From contig NZ_CP067102.1 in assembly GCF_016616885.1 (NCBI RefSeq), positions 6,662,501 to 6,726,500 on the forward strand: a stretch of DNA of 64,000 nucleotides, read 5' to 3'. Position 1 is the stretch's first letter. Every line of letters begins with the position of its first letter. A program made the translations under genes and the position numbers. This DNA comes from Bradyrhizobium diazoefficiens (GTDB lineage Bacteria > Pseudomonadota > Alphaproteobacteria > Rhizobiales > Xanthobacteraceae). The notes under the pieces are model-generated. The model was not told the origin of the DNA and did no database searches. It was given only the letters and a program-made list of their open reading frames with translations. Shown here one piece after another: positions 1-9,082 of the stretch.

Positions 1-44
1 CAAAAACGACCATCGGCCTCTGCGGGACACCCGCAGAGGCCGAT
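1..44 (-). terminator. Rho-independent terminator at end of flaF-to-orf operon
   Basis: A perfect 15-bp hairpin (arms 12-26 and 30-44, 3-nt loop) is followed, reading leftward on the minus strand, by GGTCGTTTTTG. It lies about 55 bp past the last gene of the leftmost flagellar unit, so it probably ends that transcript. Confidence 0.85.
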
Positions 45-99
45 TTGTATTCAGCGACAGAAACGTCATTACGCCGGTGCAGCCTCGCGGCCCGGCGCG

Positions 100-558
100 T
101 TACGGCTTCTGCTGGAATTCTTCCTTGGAGACGTAGTTGAAGTCCTCGACCAGCACGTCCTGGACGATGTCGGCCTGCATCCGCTCGTTGACGCGCTGCT
201 TGATCGCGGTGGTAAGGACGGAGAGGTCGTAGCGGGCGAGCTTCCTGAAATCGAGCTTGTCGTCAGCGTAGATTCTGCGGAAGGCCTCGTCCACAACGAA
301 CGGCTCGGGCGGAACAGTGAGCTGATGCATGGTTCGCGCCTCGACCGTGTAGACGAAGCGCGCGACGATGTAGCCCTGCACGGCGCCGCTCTCGACCATG
401 GGTATGCTCAGCGCCCGGGTCTTCTGGTATTGCAGCCCGTCGAGATATTCGTCCTTCGCGGGCAGCAGGGTGCCGTTTTCCTTCCAATAGGCCACGCCGT
501 AGCTTGTGCCCGCGGTGAGGATGCATACCCAGAGCCCGGCCAGCACCAGTTTGATCAT
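100..558 (-). CDS. Membrane-anchored flagellar-operon protein, remotely FliL-like
   Basis: This is a 152-residue protein with one N-terminal membrane segment (about residues 3-22) and a soluble, probably periplasmic domain. Its start overlaps the stop of the upstream flgN-like gene as ATGA, so the two are translationally coupled. It is the last gene of the flaF-flbT-flgD-fliQ-flhA-fliR unit. The single anchor and the end of the chain (NERMQADIVQDVLVEDF) resemble the layout of FliL, a stator-associated protein, but a separate fliL lies elsewhere in the locus. The FliL resemblance is inference; the flagellar role follows from position. Confidence 0.7.
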   Translation of the reverse strand: MIKLVLAGLWVCILTAGTSYGVAYWKENGTLLPAKDEYLDGLQYQKTRALSIPMVESGAVQGYIVARFVYTVEARTMHQLTVPPEPFVVDEAFRRIYADDKLDFRKLARYDLSVLTTAIKQRVNERMQADIVQDVLVEDFNYVSKEEFQQKP

Positions 559-1124
559 TTTCCGTCCCGCGCTGCGCGACCGGTGTAGGTGCCGTCCGAC
601 TCGGCGTCCTTGATCGCCCTGACGATGATGGTCGCGACCTCACGCACGGCGTCGTAATGCATTTCGAGGAGCGAACGGTTTCGCTCGAGCTTCTCGCGCA
701 GCCGCTGGATCTCGTCGGTGATCTCGGTCTCACCGCCGAGATGCATCCGCGCCCGCATCAGGCGGACGAATTCCAGCATGCTTCGGCTCTTGCGCATGCT
801 GAAATCGTCGAAATCGACCTTCTGTCCCGTCGCGAGCGCGACGGTTTCTTCCTCGACGATGGTCTCGAGCCGGCGAATCGCCGATAGCAGGCCACTGACC
901 TCCTCGGACCGCGTCGCCTCCAATCTTGCCGCTTCAGCGTCGTCGAACGGCATGTCGCCGCCGACATTCGGCAGGAGCACGGGCAACAGAGCATCGCCCT
1001 GCAGTGCCCCCGTCATCACCTCGGAGGCCAAGACCTGCCGTTCCAAGACCTGCCGTTCCAAGACCTGCCGTTCAATGCCCGGTTGCTCCATCACTGGAAG
1101 TGTCGCGCCTTGTTCCACCTGCAT
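555..1124 (-). CDS. FlgN-like flagellar protein with ERQVL repeat
   Basis: The chosen ATG gives 189 residues and has an AAGGGTG ribosome-binding site about 9 nt upstream; a TTG six codons earlier is possible. The C-terminal two thirds is helical and charged. It carries a pattern typical of FlgN export chaperones: glutamates, then ALATGQ, then a basic residue about 15 positions on. FlgN holds the hook-associated proteins FlgK and FlgL for export, and both are encoded in this locus. Near the N-terminus ERQVL is repeated three times (residues 18-32), encoded by a 15-bp tandem repeat. It sits between flgJ and the terminal membrane gene. The FlgN assignment is tentative; a generic coiled-coil flagellar protein is the alternative. 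Confidence 0.55.
   Translation of the reverse strand: MQVEQGATLPVMEQPGIERQVLERQVLERQVLASEVMTGALQGDALLPVLLPNVGGDMPFDDAEAARLEATRSEEVSGLLSAIRRLETIVEEETVALATGQKVDFDDFSMRKSRSMLEFVRLMRARMHLGGETEITDEIQRLREKLERNRSLLEMHYDAVREVATIIVRAIKDAESDGTYTGRAARDGK
1031..1074. repeat. 15-bp in-frame tandem repeat, three copies
   Basis: The unit agacctgccgttcca occurs at 1031-1045, 1046-1060 and, with a changed end, 1061-1074. It encodes ERQVL three times in the flgN-like gene. A multiple of three keeps the frame, so copy number could vary without inactivating the gene. Confidence 0.9.
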
Positions 1125-1168
1125 AGCAAATTCACCCTTCAACTTTCGTCACCCATGTCCCAGATCCA

Positions 1169-1648
1169 TCAGCCCGACTTGCCCGTCACATCCGGACCAG
1201 CCGGATGCGCGGACGCGAGCTGCTTGGCAATTCCGATGCCCTTGCCCTTCGCAAGCTGGGCGCCAAGCTGCTCGGCCAGCATCGATTTCCAGACGCCGCC
1301 GGCGGTGCCCTTGCCGAACACCTCCTCCGACTCCTTCGGCAGCATCGTCTCGACGAAGGTCTGGAGGATGAATGCCTCGAACTTGCGATAGACCTCGTCC
1401 GGGCCGGGCTTCTTGATCACCTGCACCGGCGGCCCGTTCACCACCCCGGACTGCGCTTCCGCCACCTTTGCGGCGGATTGATCGGCCGCTGCCGCGGCCG
1501 CCTTGCTGGCCTCGGCGTCCATCGTCGCGGCGAAATCTGCGCCCGACGATTTCAGCGCGTCGAGCTTCGCGGTCGCGGTGCGCTGCGCCACCGGATCGGC
1601 GGCGTCGAGGACGTCGAGGACGAGGTCGGGTGTCGCCGTCACGATCAT
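1169..1648 (-). CDS. flgJ: FlgJ-type rod-binding protein, without muramidase domain
   Basis: The 159-residue protein has a low-complexity Ala-rich first half and a C-terminal rod-binding domain (about residues 86-145: YRKFEAFILQTFVETMLP, then GGVWKSMLAEQLG). This is the domain of FlgJ that caps the growing rod. The C-terminal muramidase domain of enterobacterial FlgJ is absent, as usual in alphaproteobacteria. Peptidoglycan opening is probably supplied by the lytic transglycosylase encoded next to fliK in the same locus. The start codon overlaps the stop of the upstream fliJ-like gene. Function is confident from the domain; the linker is poorly conserved. Confidence 0.85.
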   Translation of the reverse strand: MIVTATPDLVLDVLDAADPVAQRTATAKLDALKSSGADFAATMDAEASKAAAAAADQSAAKVAEAQSGVVNGPPVQVIKKPGPDEVYRKFEAFILQTFVETMLPKESEEVFGKGTAGGVWKSMLAEQLGAQLAKGKGIGIAKQLASAHPAGPDVTGKSG

Positions 1649-2064
1649 GTCTTGTTCCGGCTAGCTGGCCGCGGCGTCAAATCGCGCACGGCGGCGTGAG
1701 TCTCCGTCATATCCTCGAGCGAGCGCTTCTCGGCGTCGCGCAGCTTTTCGGCCAGCGCTACCTTGGCGACCTCCTCGAGCTGTTTCACGCGCCGGCTCTC
1801 CGAACGGATCTTGTCGAGCTGCATCGCGGCACGCTCCTGCACGGCGCGCGCGCCGACGGTCGTCCTGTTGAGGCGCCTCGCAAGCGACTCGCTCGAGGAC
1901 CCGGCCGGCGGTTTCCCCTCGTTCAGAGTCCCGACCAGCCACGCCTGCTCATCCTGCATGGTCTGCTCCTGCTGCCGCAATTGCACGAGCTGCCATTCGG
2001 ACAGGCGGAGCTGAAGCTTCACCAGCGCGACGATCCGACCGAGCTTGTCCGCGCGCGAGGTCAT
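1645..2064 (-). CDS. FliJ-like coiled-coil flagellar protein
   Basis: The 139-residue soluble protein is almost entirely helical and charged, with heptad-like leucines (LGRIVALVKLQLRLSEWQLV at the start, LEEVAKVALAEKLRDAE near the end). Size, composition and place directly after fliR fit FliJ, the stalk-like coiled coil linking the FliI ATPase to FlhA in the export apparatus. FliJ proteins diverge strongly, so the assignment rests on form and context; a FliH- or FlgN-like chaperone remains possible. It overlaps flgJ by four bases and follows fliR closely. Confidence 0.5.
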   Translation of the reverse strand: MTSRADKLGRIVALVKLQLRLSEWQLVQLRQQEQTMQDEQAWLVGTLNEGKPPAGSSSESLARRLNRTTVGARAVQERAAMQLDKIRSESRRVKQLEEVAKVALAEKLRDAEKRSLEDMTETHAAVRDLTPRPASRNKT

Positions 2065-2070
2065 GGTCCG

Positions 2071-2823
2071 TCATCCCGCCAGCCATGTCGACATGCCGAG
2101 CATGAATTGCGTCAGCATTTCGTCGCTGGTGAGGTAGAGCAGCAGGAGACCGCCAACCAGGACGAACGGCACCGAGACGAAATAGACCGCGATCGAGGGC
2201 GTCAGCTTGTTGATGAGGCCAACCGAAAAATTGACGATGACGGAATAGACGATGAAGGGGCTGGTGATCCGCAGCGTCAGCACGAATGCGTCCGTAAGGC
2301 GGCTCGTCAGCTGGTTCAGCGCCATCTCGCCGCTCAGCTTCTCGCCGGGATGCCAGACGTCGTAGGAGTTCATCAATCCGCGCAGGACCTGCCAATGCTG
2401 GTCGGTCAGGAAAAACAGCGTGGTGACCGCGGCCATGATCAGCGGCACCGAGGCCGGCGTCGGATCGTTGTCGCCGATCGGCACGCCCGGGATGTTGCTG
2501 AGCCCGATCGCGCTCGCCATGACGGTGGACATGGTCTGGAGCGCGAGGAAGAACACGCGCCCGCCGAGACCGATGACGCTGCCGACCAGGATTTCGGTGC
2601 CGATCAGCAGCGCGAGCGTCAGCGGGGACGCATCGTCCACGAGCGGCTTCAGGACCGAGACCAGAATTGGCGACAGTGCGAACGTCGTAACAAGCGCGAC
2701 GAACAGGCGGATCTGCGGCGGAACGTTCGTGCTGGAATAGCCGGGCACCAGCATCAGGCAGGAGCCGATGCGGCAGAACACGATGAACGTGGCGAGCACG
2801 TTGTCGGTAAGGCCGCTGATCAC
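2071..2823 (-). CDS. fliR: Flagellar export protein FliR
   Basis: The 250-residue integral membrane protein has several hydrophobic helices and the FliR N-terminal pattern ([20 protein letters not shown], then [18 protein letters not shown]). FliR is part of the FliP-FliQ-FliR gate of the flagellar type III export apparatus in the inner membrane. The gene overlaps flhA by four bases and lies two genes after fliQ, so these export components are co-transcribed. Length is normal for the family. Confidence 0.95.
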   Translation of the reverse strand: MISGLTDNVLATFIVFCRIGSCLMLVPGYSSTNVPPQIRLFVALVTTFALSPILVSVLKPLVDDASPLTLALLIGTEILVGSVIGLGGRVFFLALQTMSTVMASAIGLSNIPGVPIGDNDPTPASVPLIMAAVTTLFFLTDQHWQVLRGLMNSYDVWHPGEKLSGEMALNQLTSRLTDAFVLTLRITSPFIVYSVIVNFSVGLINKLTPSIAVYFVSVPFVLVGGLLLLYLTSDEMLTQFMLGMSTWLAG

Positions 2824-4901
2824 GAGATGGCTCCGAGCGCCCGGATCTCGGCGCTGCGAGCGACCTCGACATGCGACAGGATCGGCAATGTCGGGAACAC
2901 CCGTTCCAGGATCATGCGAACATAGGGGCGCGCCTCCGGGGTCACCGCCAGCACCACGCTGGTGCCGTCCTCGGTGAATTTCCGGATCGCGGTACTGGCT
3001 TCGGTCGCGAACTGTTCGATCAGCCGCGGGTCGGCGTCGAACTCGACGACGTCGCCCTTGCCATCGCGCTTCAGGCTCTGGTGGAAGGCGAGATCCCAGC
3101 GGTTGCCGAGGCGAAGGACGTTGAGCACGCCATTGTCGGAGAGATCGCCGCAGATCTGCTGAGCCAGACGCATGCGCACGTGCTCGGCCACCTGCTCAGA
3201 CCGCCGCACGTGAGGCGCGATCTCGGCGATCGCCTCGAGGATCAGATGAAGATTCCGGATCGATACCCGCTCACCCAGCAGGATCTTCAGGATCGCCAGC
3301 AGGCCCGAATAGGAGATCTGCGACGGACAGAGATCGTCGACCAGGCGCTTGTACTCCGGCTCGAGCCGGTCAAGCAGTCCGCGCATGTCCTTGTAGGACA
3401 GCAGCTGGGAGAGGTTCGCCCTGAGCACCTCGCTCAGATGGGTGAGCAGCACCGACAGATTGTCCACCGGCTTGCAGCCCTGCCGCCTGACCTCGTCGGT
3501 GAAGGCTTCGGTCACCCACAGCGCCTTCATGCCGAACGCGGGCTCGATCACCTCGTCGCCGGGCACATCAGGCTTGCCGTCCTTGTCCACCAGCACCATC
3601 ACCTCGCCGATCCTGAGCTCGCCATGGGCGACGCGGGTATCGTGGATCCGGATCTGATAGCCCTTGGGATCGATCGACAAATTGTCCGACAGCTTGATCT
3701 CGGGAACGACGAAGCCGTACTGCTTGGCAAACTTCTTGCGGATCTTGCTGACGCGGTGGGCAAGCTCGTTGCGCGAGCCGAGCAGGTGGACCGACAGATG
3801 GCTGCCCAGCGACAGCTCGATCTCGGCGGTCTTGAGCGACTCCTTGACGGATTCCTTGGCATCGCTCTGCGCACGCTCTTCCGCCTTGCGCGTCGCCTCC
3901 TTCTGCTGCGCGGCCGCCTGCCGCTTCGGCAGCGAGTAGCCGACGAAGGCCATGACGCCGCCCAGGAGCACGAATGGCGCCATCGGCAGCCCCGGCATCA
4001 AGGCGAGCACGAACATCATCAACGACGCCGCCGACACCGCACGCGGGTAGCCGCCGAGCTGCCGGAGCACTGCCTGCTCCGCCGAGCCCCTGGTGCCGCC
4101 CTTGGAGACCAGCAGGCCCGCCGACAGCGACACGATCAGTGCCGGCATCTGTGTGACCAGACCGTCGCCGACGGAGAGTTTTGTGTAGACGTCGGCAGCG
4201 CGCGACAGCGTCAGACCGTGATGAGTGACGCCGATGACGATGCCGCCGAAAATGTTGATCGCGGTGATGATCAGGCCGGCGATGGCATCGCCGCGGACGA
4301 ATTTCGAGGCACCGTCCATCGCGCCGAAGAAGGAGCTTTCCTCTTCGAGCTCGCGGCGTCGACGCTGGGCTTCCTTGTCGTCGATCAGGCCAGCCGACAG
4401 GTCCGCGTCGATCGCCATCTGCTTGCCCGGGATGGCGTCCAGGGTGAAGCGGGCGCCGACCTCCGCGATGCGGGTCGCGCCCTTGGTGATCACGACAAAA
4501 TTCACCGTGACCAGGATCGCAAAGATGATCAGGCCGATGACGAAGTCGCCGCCCATGACAAACTTCGAGAAGCCGGCGACGACGTGGCCGGCGGCGGTTT
4601 CGCCCTCCCCGCCGCGCGACAGGATCAGGCGGGTCGTCGCGACGTTCAGCGCCAGCCGCAGGATCGTCGCGATCAGTAGCACGGTCGGAAACGCAGAGAA
4701 GTCGAGCGGCCGCTGAATCCACAGCGCGACCATCAGAATCAGGGCCGACAGCGCGATCGAGAAGGCAAGGCCAAGGTCGATCAGGATCGGAGGTATCGGC
4801 AGGAACAGGATCGTGAGCATGGCCACGATACCGCCCGCGAAAAAGGCGTCCGCGCCGAAGCGTCGCGGGTTCGGCAGGCTAGCAGCTAGAGTATCGGCCA
4901 T
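2820..4901 (-). CDS. flhA: Flagellar export protein FlhA
   Basis: The 693-residue protein has an N-terminal half with about eight membrane segments and a C-terminal cytoplasmic domain from about residue 350. The FHIPEP-family signature is visible around [15 protein letters not shown], followed by the conserved [23 protein letters not shown] stretch (here [16 protein letters not shown]). FlhA forms the export ring that receives chaperone-substrate complexes and uses the proton motive force with FliI, FliH and FliJ. It is flanked by fliQ upstream and fliR downstream. The 79 bp between fliQ and flhA hold no gene. Confidence 0.98.
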   Translation of the reverse strand: MADTLAASLPNPRRFGADAFFAGGIVAMLTILFLPIPPILIDLGLAFSIALSALILMVALWIQRPLDFSAFPTVLLIATILRLALNVATTRLILSRGGEGETAAGHVVAGFSKFVMGGDFVIGLIIFAILVTVNFVVITKGATRIAEVGARFTLDAIPGKQMAIDADLSAGLIDDKEAQRRRRELEEESSFFGAMDGASKFVRGDAIAGLIITAINIFGGIVIGVTHHGLTLSRAADVYTKLSVGDGLVTQMPALIVSLSAGLLVSKGGTRGSAEQAVLRQLGGYPRAVSAASLMMFVLALMPGLPMAPFVLLGGVMAFVGYSLPKRQAAAQQKEATRKAEERAQSDAKESVKESLKTAEIELSLGSHLSVHLLGSRNELAHRVSKIRKKFAKQYGFVVPEIKLSDNLSIDPKGYQIRIHDTRVAHGELRIGEVMVLVDKDGKPDVPGDEVIEPAFGMKALWVTEAFTDEVRRQGCKPVDNLSVLLTHLSEVLRANLSQLLSYKDMRGLLDRLEPEYKRLVDDLCPSQISYSGLLAILKILLGERVSIRNLHLILEAIAEIAPHVRRSEQVAEHVRMRLAQQICGDLSDNGVLNVLRLGNRWDLAFHQSLKRDGKGDVVEFDADPRLIEQFATEASTAIRKFTEDGTSVVLAVTPEARPYVRMILERVFPTLPILSHVEVARSAEIRALGAIS

Positions 4902-4980
4902 AGGTCACCGGCAGCAGGGTCCGCCCTGCAATTTGCCCCGCAAAGCTTACGCGAGGGTGGTGGCCGGAGCGTTCCGCTGA

Positions 4981-5247
4981 TCAGAAGCCGTGCTCGATCC
5001 GCGAATAGACCATCTCGGTGAAGGTAGAGATATGCGCGCCGATGAAGGAGCCGGAGACGGCCACGACCACCAGGATGACGACGATCTTCGGAACGAAGGT
5101 CAGCGTCGCCTCCTGGATCTGGGTCAGCGCCTGGATCAGCGCGATACCGATGCCGACCAGCATCCCTGCGCCGACCGCGGGTCCGCAGGCGACAAGGATG
5201 GTCCAGATCGCCGCCTGGACGATGTCGAGGGCGTCCCGCTCGTTCAT
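4981..5247 (-). CDS. fliQ: Flagellar export protein FliQ
   Basis: The small 88-residue membrane protein has two hydrophobic helices (about residues 15-40 and 50-75) and the family pattern GMLVGIGIALIQALTQIQEATLTFVPK. FliQ is a component of the FliPQR export gate. Its start lies two bases after the flgD stop, and flhA follows, so it belongs to the flaF-flbT-flgD-fliQ-flhA-fliR unit. Length is exactly as expected. Confidence 0.97.
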   Translation of the reverse strand: MNERDALDIVQAAIWTILVACGPAVGAGMLVGIGIALIQALTQIQEATLTFVPKIVVILVVVAVSGSFIGAHISTFTEMVYSRIEHGF

Positions 5248-5249
5248 GG

Positions 5250-5660
5250 CTAGCTGATGGTAAGGCCGGGGCCGACCGCGACCTTGGTGCCGTCATCGAG
5301 GGTCGCGACCGAGCCATTGCTGTTGATGGAGATCGACGCGACCTTGCCGGTGAAGGTCGCTCCGGTCGAGTCGGTGAAGCTGACGTTCTTCCCGATCAGC
5401 CCGTCCGCCTGCGACAGCGCCTGCGAGGACAGTAGCGAGTCCAGCTTCGTATTGGTCTGCATCGCCTGCTCGACCGACGACAGCTGGGCGAACTGGCTCA
5501 TATATTGTGACGTATCCATCGGATTGGTCGGATCCTGGTTCTTCATCTCGGCGATGAGGAGCTGGAGGAACGTGTTGTAGTCGACGGTGTTGCTCGATTT
5601 CGTCGTGGTGGACGACGTCGAATTGGTGCTTGTGGTATCGGTCGCGCTGGGGACGTTCAT
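5250..5660 (-). CDS. flgD: Hook-capping protein FlgD
   Basis: The ATG chosen gives 136 residues and follows a GGAGAGG ribosome-binding site; an open frame further upstream overlaps flbT and is not used. After a Thr/Ser-rich leader comes the conserved FlgD N-terminal domain: YNTFLQLLIAEMKNQDPTNP, then SQFAQLSSVEQAM. A short C-terminal part (SFTDSTGATFTGKVASIS) follows. FlgD caps the growing hook and guides FlgE polymerisation, and is lost when the hook is complete. It is short compared with enterobacterial FlgD, as in other rhizobia. It lies between flbT and fliQ. Confidence 0.95.
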   Translation of the reverse strand: MNVPSATDTTSTNSTSSTTTKSSNTVDYNTFLQLLIAEMKNQDPTNPMDTSQYMSQFAQLSSVEQAMQTNTKLDSLLSSQALSQADGLIGKNVSFTDSTGATFTGKVASISINSNGSVATLDDGTKVAVGPGLTIS

Positions 5661-5674
5661 GTGCCTCTCCGCTG

Positions 5675-6085
5675 TCAGGCAGCCTTGAATGGAGATTCGG
5701 TGGTGGCGCCGGCGAGGATCGCCTGCTCCAGGGGAAACAGCGCCCGGATCCGTTTGAGCGCCTCGAAGTAGCGGGTCCCGCCGACCATCTCGTCGATCGC
5801 GGAGAGCCCGTCCAGCATCTCGCGGTTCTCGCACACAGCCAGCAGGGCCGCGTGGTGCTGCCCATAAAGCGAAGCGGCGGCGGCGATATCGGTCGGGTTC
5901 ATCAGCATGAGCTGGACGATGAAATAGAGCTGGCGCATCGCCGTGGTGGCGTCGGAGGCCTGCATGACCTGCCCCTCGAGCAGGAACATCACGTCGTTGA
6001 CGAGCTCGAGCGAGACCTTGCGGTCCACGCGCAGCACCGCGCCGTTGATGTAGACCCGTTCGCCCGCCCGCAAGGAAATCTTCAT
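5675..6085 (-). CDS. flbT: Flagellin synthesis repressor/regulator FlbT
   Basis: The 136-residue protein begins MKISLRAGERVYINGAVL and contains the FlbT core (LLEGQVMQASDATTAMRQLYFIVQ). In Caulobacter FlbT acts after transcription on the 5' leader of flagellin mRNA; in some rhizobia it acts positively. The start overlaps the flaF stop as TAATG, so the pair is translationally coupled. The three flagellin genes here share a conserved structured leader, the natural candidate target. An upstream in-frame extension is rejected because it would run into flaF. Confidence 0.95.
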   Translation of the reverse strand: MKISLRAGERVYINGAVLRVDRKVSLELVNDVMFLLEGQVMQASDATTAMRQLYFIVQLMLMNPTDIAAAASLYGQHHAALLAVCENREMLDGLSAIDEMVGGTRYFEALKRIRALFPLEQAILAGATTESPFKAA

Positions 6086-6429
6086 TAAAGCGCGTCTCGG
6101 ATCATGCGGTTGATTTCGACGAGCTGCATCACGTCGTTCGATCGCTCTTCGCGAAGGCGATCGGCTTCCTTGACGACCCACAGGCCAATCGAGATGATGT
6201 CGGCGCGCAGCTGTTCAGGCAGTCCGTTCTCCGGATGCGCGAGATCCTCGATGAAGATCGTCCACAGCCGCCGGACGTAGAGCAGGCTCTGGACCTGATC
6301 CTCCGTGCTGTAGTGTTCGTTCTGGAGCCGCTCCAGCCGGTCGATGCCGAGGCTGAGCGCCTGGCGCTCGCGCCCCCGCGCCTCGTAGCCGCTGTCTTCA
6401 ACGACCGTTTCGTAGGCTTCAAAAGTCAT
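6085..6429 (-). CDS. flaF: Flagellin regulator/secretion factor FlaF
   Basis: The 114-residue protein matches the FlaF family along its length (YETVVEDSGYEARGRERQAL at the start, then LSLGIDRLERLQ, and EINRMIRDAL at the end). FlaF works with FlbT: it promotes flagellin synthesis and export and acts as a flagellin chaperone in alphaproteobacteria. It is first in a unit of ten genes. The 71 bp upstream, after flgL, carry a tandem 10-bp repeat and probably a promoter, so flaF may be read separately from flgE-flgK-flgL. Confidence 0.95.
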   Translation of the reverse strand: MTFEAYETVVEDSGYEARGRERQALSLGIDRLERLQNEHYSTEDQVQSLLYVRRLWTIFIEDLAHPENGLPEQLRADIISIGLWVVKEADRLREERSNDVMQLVEINRMIRDAL

Positions 6430-6454
6430 CCGGACAACTCTGCGCAGAAAATTG

Positions 6455-6474
6455 CAAGAAACTACAAGAAACTA
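6455..6474. repeat. Tandem 10-bp direct repeat upstream of flaF
   Basis: The sequence caagaaacta occurs twice head to tail at 6455-6464 and 6465-6474, between flgL and flaF. Ten-base spacing equals one helical turn, so it could be a regulator site or promoter part. No protein can be named. Confidence 0.5.
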
Positions 6475-6500
6475 AGAGCGAACGCGACCGCCGCTCGGGC

Positions 6501-7547
6501 TCAGAGATAGTTGATGAGGCTGATCTTCTGAAGCTGCGAGGTGAGCGCGAGCGCCGTCTGGATCTGGGTCTGCAGCGCATTGACGCGCACCGATGCCTCC
6601 GTCGGATCGACCTTCTCCATGCCGACGATCTGATTGTTCAGAATGTCCTTCTGGGCATTGAGCTTGTCGGTGGCCGTGGTGAGCCGCTGTTGGACCACGC
6701 CGACGTTGCCGCCGAGCGTGGCGAGGTCAGTGATGGCGCTGCCGACAAGGCCGATGGCCTTGTCCACGACGGTCTGGAACGTCGTTTGGTCCAGGTTGAT
6801 GTTCCCGAGATCGGACATCATGGTATAGGCCTCGGCAAGCTTGCGGAAGCCAGTCTGGTTGGCGCTGACGGACGTATCAACGATCTCGGTCGTGGAGATA
6901 CGACTTTGCATGACCTGATCAGTGGCCGATGACCAGTTGGTGTTCCAGGCCGGGCTCGCGAACTCGGCATCGAAAGTGGTGTTGAGGAAAGTCTGCATTT
7001 GAGCGGGGGTAATGCTGCTCACGCTGGGCGAGGATTGCGAGAAGCCGAAGGTCGAAAGGAAATCGGCGTCGACTTGGTTCTTGCTGGCCGAGCCGGCGGT
7101 GTAGGCCGTGATCGGCTGGTTCTGCGTGTTGATGCCCGAGAACAGATAGGAACCGTTATAGGAGACATTCAGCGCGCCGATCAGGTCCTGGAGGTTGGCG
7201 GACGCAGGCGGCAGGACGATCCGGCCGCCGCCATCGGTGCTGCGGGCCGCGATCAGGTCCTTGAGGAAGTCCGATGCAGTCGAGCCGAGCTCGGTCATCC
7301 GGTTCTGGGTCACGTCCAGGCGTCCCGCGACGAGCCCGTTGGTATCGATGAGCTGACCGGCGAAGTTCCAGTCCGCCCGCAGGGTGACGTCGCCGCCCGT
7401 CGTAGCACCGAGCTCGAGGCCGACATCGGCGAAGCGGCCGGTGGTCGCCTCGGTCGACGCCTTGCTCAGCGCAGCCTGGTTGTTCGTGATCGAATACCTC
7501 AATGACGAGGACAACATCAGGGTGGAAATGTAGTTGGCGCTCATCAT
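6501..7547 (-). CDS. flgL: Hook-associated protein FlgL (HAP3)
   Basis: The 348-residue protein has flagellin-like helical ends: an N-terminal segment (TLMLSSSLRYSITNNQAAL, then ASTEATTGRFADVG) and a C-terminal one (ASVRVNALQTQIQTALALTS). FlgL forms, with FlgK, the junction between hook and filament. It is the last gene of the flgE-flgK-flgL group and starts two bases after the flgK stop. Length is typical of rhizobial FlgL. Confidence 0.95.
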   Translation of the reverse strand: MMSANYISTLMLSSSLRYSITNNQAALSKASTEATTGRFADVGLELGATTGGDVTLRADWNFAGQLIDTNGLVAGRLDVTQNRMTELGSTASDFLKDLIAARSTDGGGRIVLPPASANLQDLIGALNVSYNGSYLFSGINTQNQPITAYTAGSASKNQVDADFLSTFGFSQSSPSVSSITPAQMQTFLNTTFDAEFASPAWNTNWSSATDQVMQSRISTTEIVDTSVSANQTGFRKLAEAYTMMSDLGNINLDQTTFQTVVDKAIGLVGSAITDLATLGGNVGVVQQRLTTATDKLNAQKDILNNQIVGMEKVDPTEASVRVNALQTQIQTALALTSQLQKISLINYL

Positions 7548-7549
7548 GA

Positions 7550-9025
7550 CTAGTTCCCCACGGCGGCTAGCAAGGCTTGCAACATTTGATCAACCGTCGA
7601 AATGATCTTCGACGAGGCCGAATAGGTACGCTCGACCTGAAGCATCAACGACATCTCGTCGTCCATGTTGACGCCGTTGACGTTCGACAACGCGGTCGTG
7701 CTGCGGTCAAGCAACGTGCTCTGGTACTGGGAGTTGTCGTTGGCGGTCTTGCGTTGGTTTTCGATCCAGCTCGTCGACGACGCCGCGAAGTCGATCAGGC
7801 TGCCATTCGGCTTGCCCTGCGTGGTCGCATCGAACGGCTGCGACGCATCCATGTTGCTGATGAGCTGCTGAAGCCGGGTCGAATAGCCGCCGCTGCCGGC
7901 GGTGTTATACCGGTAGGCGACGTTGCCGCTGATCGCGCCGTCGCGCAGCAGGTTCGGGTTGCCGCCCTGCGCCGGATCGACCGATGCGGCAACCGAGATC
8001 GTGCCCGCCAGCCCCACCGAAACGGTTGCGCTTGCCGGCATCGTCGGCGCACCGGGATAGGTGAAGAGACCGGGAACGTCGAGCAGCCCCGCGCCCGATT
8101 GGTCGCTTTCCTTGAAGGCATTGATCAGGCCGCGGGCGACTTCGTCGAGCTGACTCTGATAGGTGACCGTGTCGTTGTCGCGCAATTGGGCGAGACCGGC
8201 GAGCTTGCCGGACTTGATCGGCATCACCGAATTGGCGCCGGTCACAGGCACACCGTCGATATAGATCGCGTTGCCGGTGGTGCCCGGCGTGTAGGCGCCA
8301 GTCGGCGTAAAACTTACCGTCCGCGCCACCTTATCGAACAGCACCCCGCCATTGTCGGTGTAGAGCGCGGCGTCGCCGTTGGTGCGGATCGACATCGTGA
8401 CGCCGACCTCCTGCGACAGCTTCGAGACGATGCTGTCGCGCTGGTCGAGATAATCGGTCACGTCGTCGCCGGCGATCGTCCCCTTCACGACCGCCGTATT
8501 GACGGTCTGGAACTGGGAGAGCAGCTGGTTGATGTTCTGGACCGAAATATTCATGTCGGCATCCGCGCTCTCGCGGACCGACTGCACGGTCTGGGTTGCC
8601 TGGTTGAGCGCGCTCGCCATGTCCTTGGCGGACGTGACGGCGGCCTGTGCCAGCGTGGCATTATCCGGGGCGTTGGCATATTGCTGAAGCGCTTGCTTCA
8701 GCGCATTGAGCTGCGCCGTCGGCGACTGATCGAGCTGCGGATCGTCCACCGTGGCAGACGCGATCTTTTGAAGACCGTCATAGATCGCGCTCTGCGTGGC
8801 GGCCGCAGAGGTCGCAGTCAGAACGTTGCTGTACAGGCCGGAGGAGGCGGCGCGCTGGATTGCAGCCACATAGACGCCGGCGCCGGGAAGATTGTCCAGC
8901 ACCGTGATCTTGCGCGAATAGCCGGTCGAACTGGCGCCGGCGATGTTGCGCGAGACGGTCGATGACTGGACGCCCGACGCCATGAGCGAATTGCGGGCGG
9001 AGTCGAGGGCTGAGGTAAGGGACAT
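7550..9025 (-). CDS. flgK: Hook-associated protein FlgK (HAP1)
   Basis: The 491-residue protein has the rod/hook N-terminal signature adapted to FlgK (DSARNSLMASGVQSSTVSRN, then IAGASSTGYSRK). The helical FlgK segment with LLSQFQTVNTAVVKG and DYLDQRDSIVSKLS follows, and the C-terminus ends in VERTYSASSKIISTVDQMLQ. FlgK connects hook and filament and needs a FlgN-type chaperone for export. It lies 57 bp after flgE and just before flgL. Confidence 0.96.
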   Translation of the reverse strand: MSLTSALDSARNSLMASGVQSSTVSRNIAGASSTGYSRKITVLDNLPGAGVYVAAIQRAASSGLYSNVLTATSAAATQSAIYDGLQKIASATVDDPQLDQSPTAQLNALKQALQQYANAPDNATLAQAAVTSAKDMASALNQATQTVQSVRESADADMNISVQNINQLLSQFQTVNTAVVKGTIAGDDVTDYLDQRDSIVSKLSQEVGVTMSIRTNGDAALYTDNGGVLFDKVARTVSFTPTGAYTPGTTGNAIYIDGVPVTGANSVMPIKSGKLAGLAQLRDNDTVTYQSQLDEVARGLINAFKESDQSGAGLLDVPGLFTYPGAPTMPASATVSVGLAGTISVAASVDPAQGGNPNLLRDGAISGNVAYRYNTAGSGGYSTRLQQLISNMDASQPFDATTQGKPNGSLIDFAASSTSWIENQRKTANDNSQYQSTLLDRSTTALSNVNGVNMDDEMSLMLQVERTYSASSKIISTVDQMLQALLAAVGN

Positions 9026-9082
9026 AGCGTGCTCTTGGCGTGCTCTTGAACGTTCTCTTGCCCGGGATCGGCGCCGAGGGAC

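Noticed and set aside
2871..4679. Long plus-strand frame (602 codons) opposite flhA
   Set aside because: flhA is unmistakable on the other strand; the frame lacks family similarity and has antisense-type composition.
5675..6181. flbT extended upstream by 32 codons
   Set aside because: The extension lies inside flaF and lacks FlbT similarity; the TAATG overlap marks the true start.
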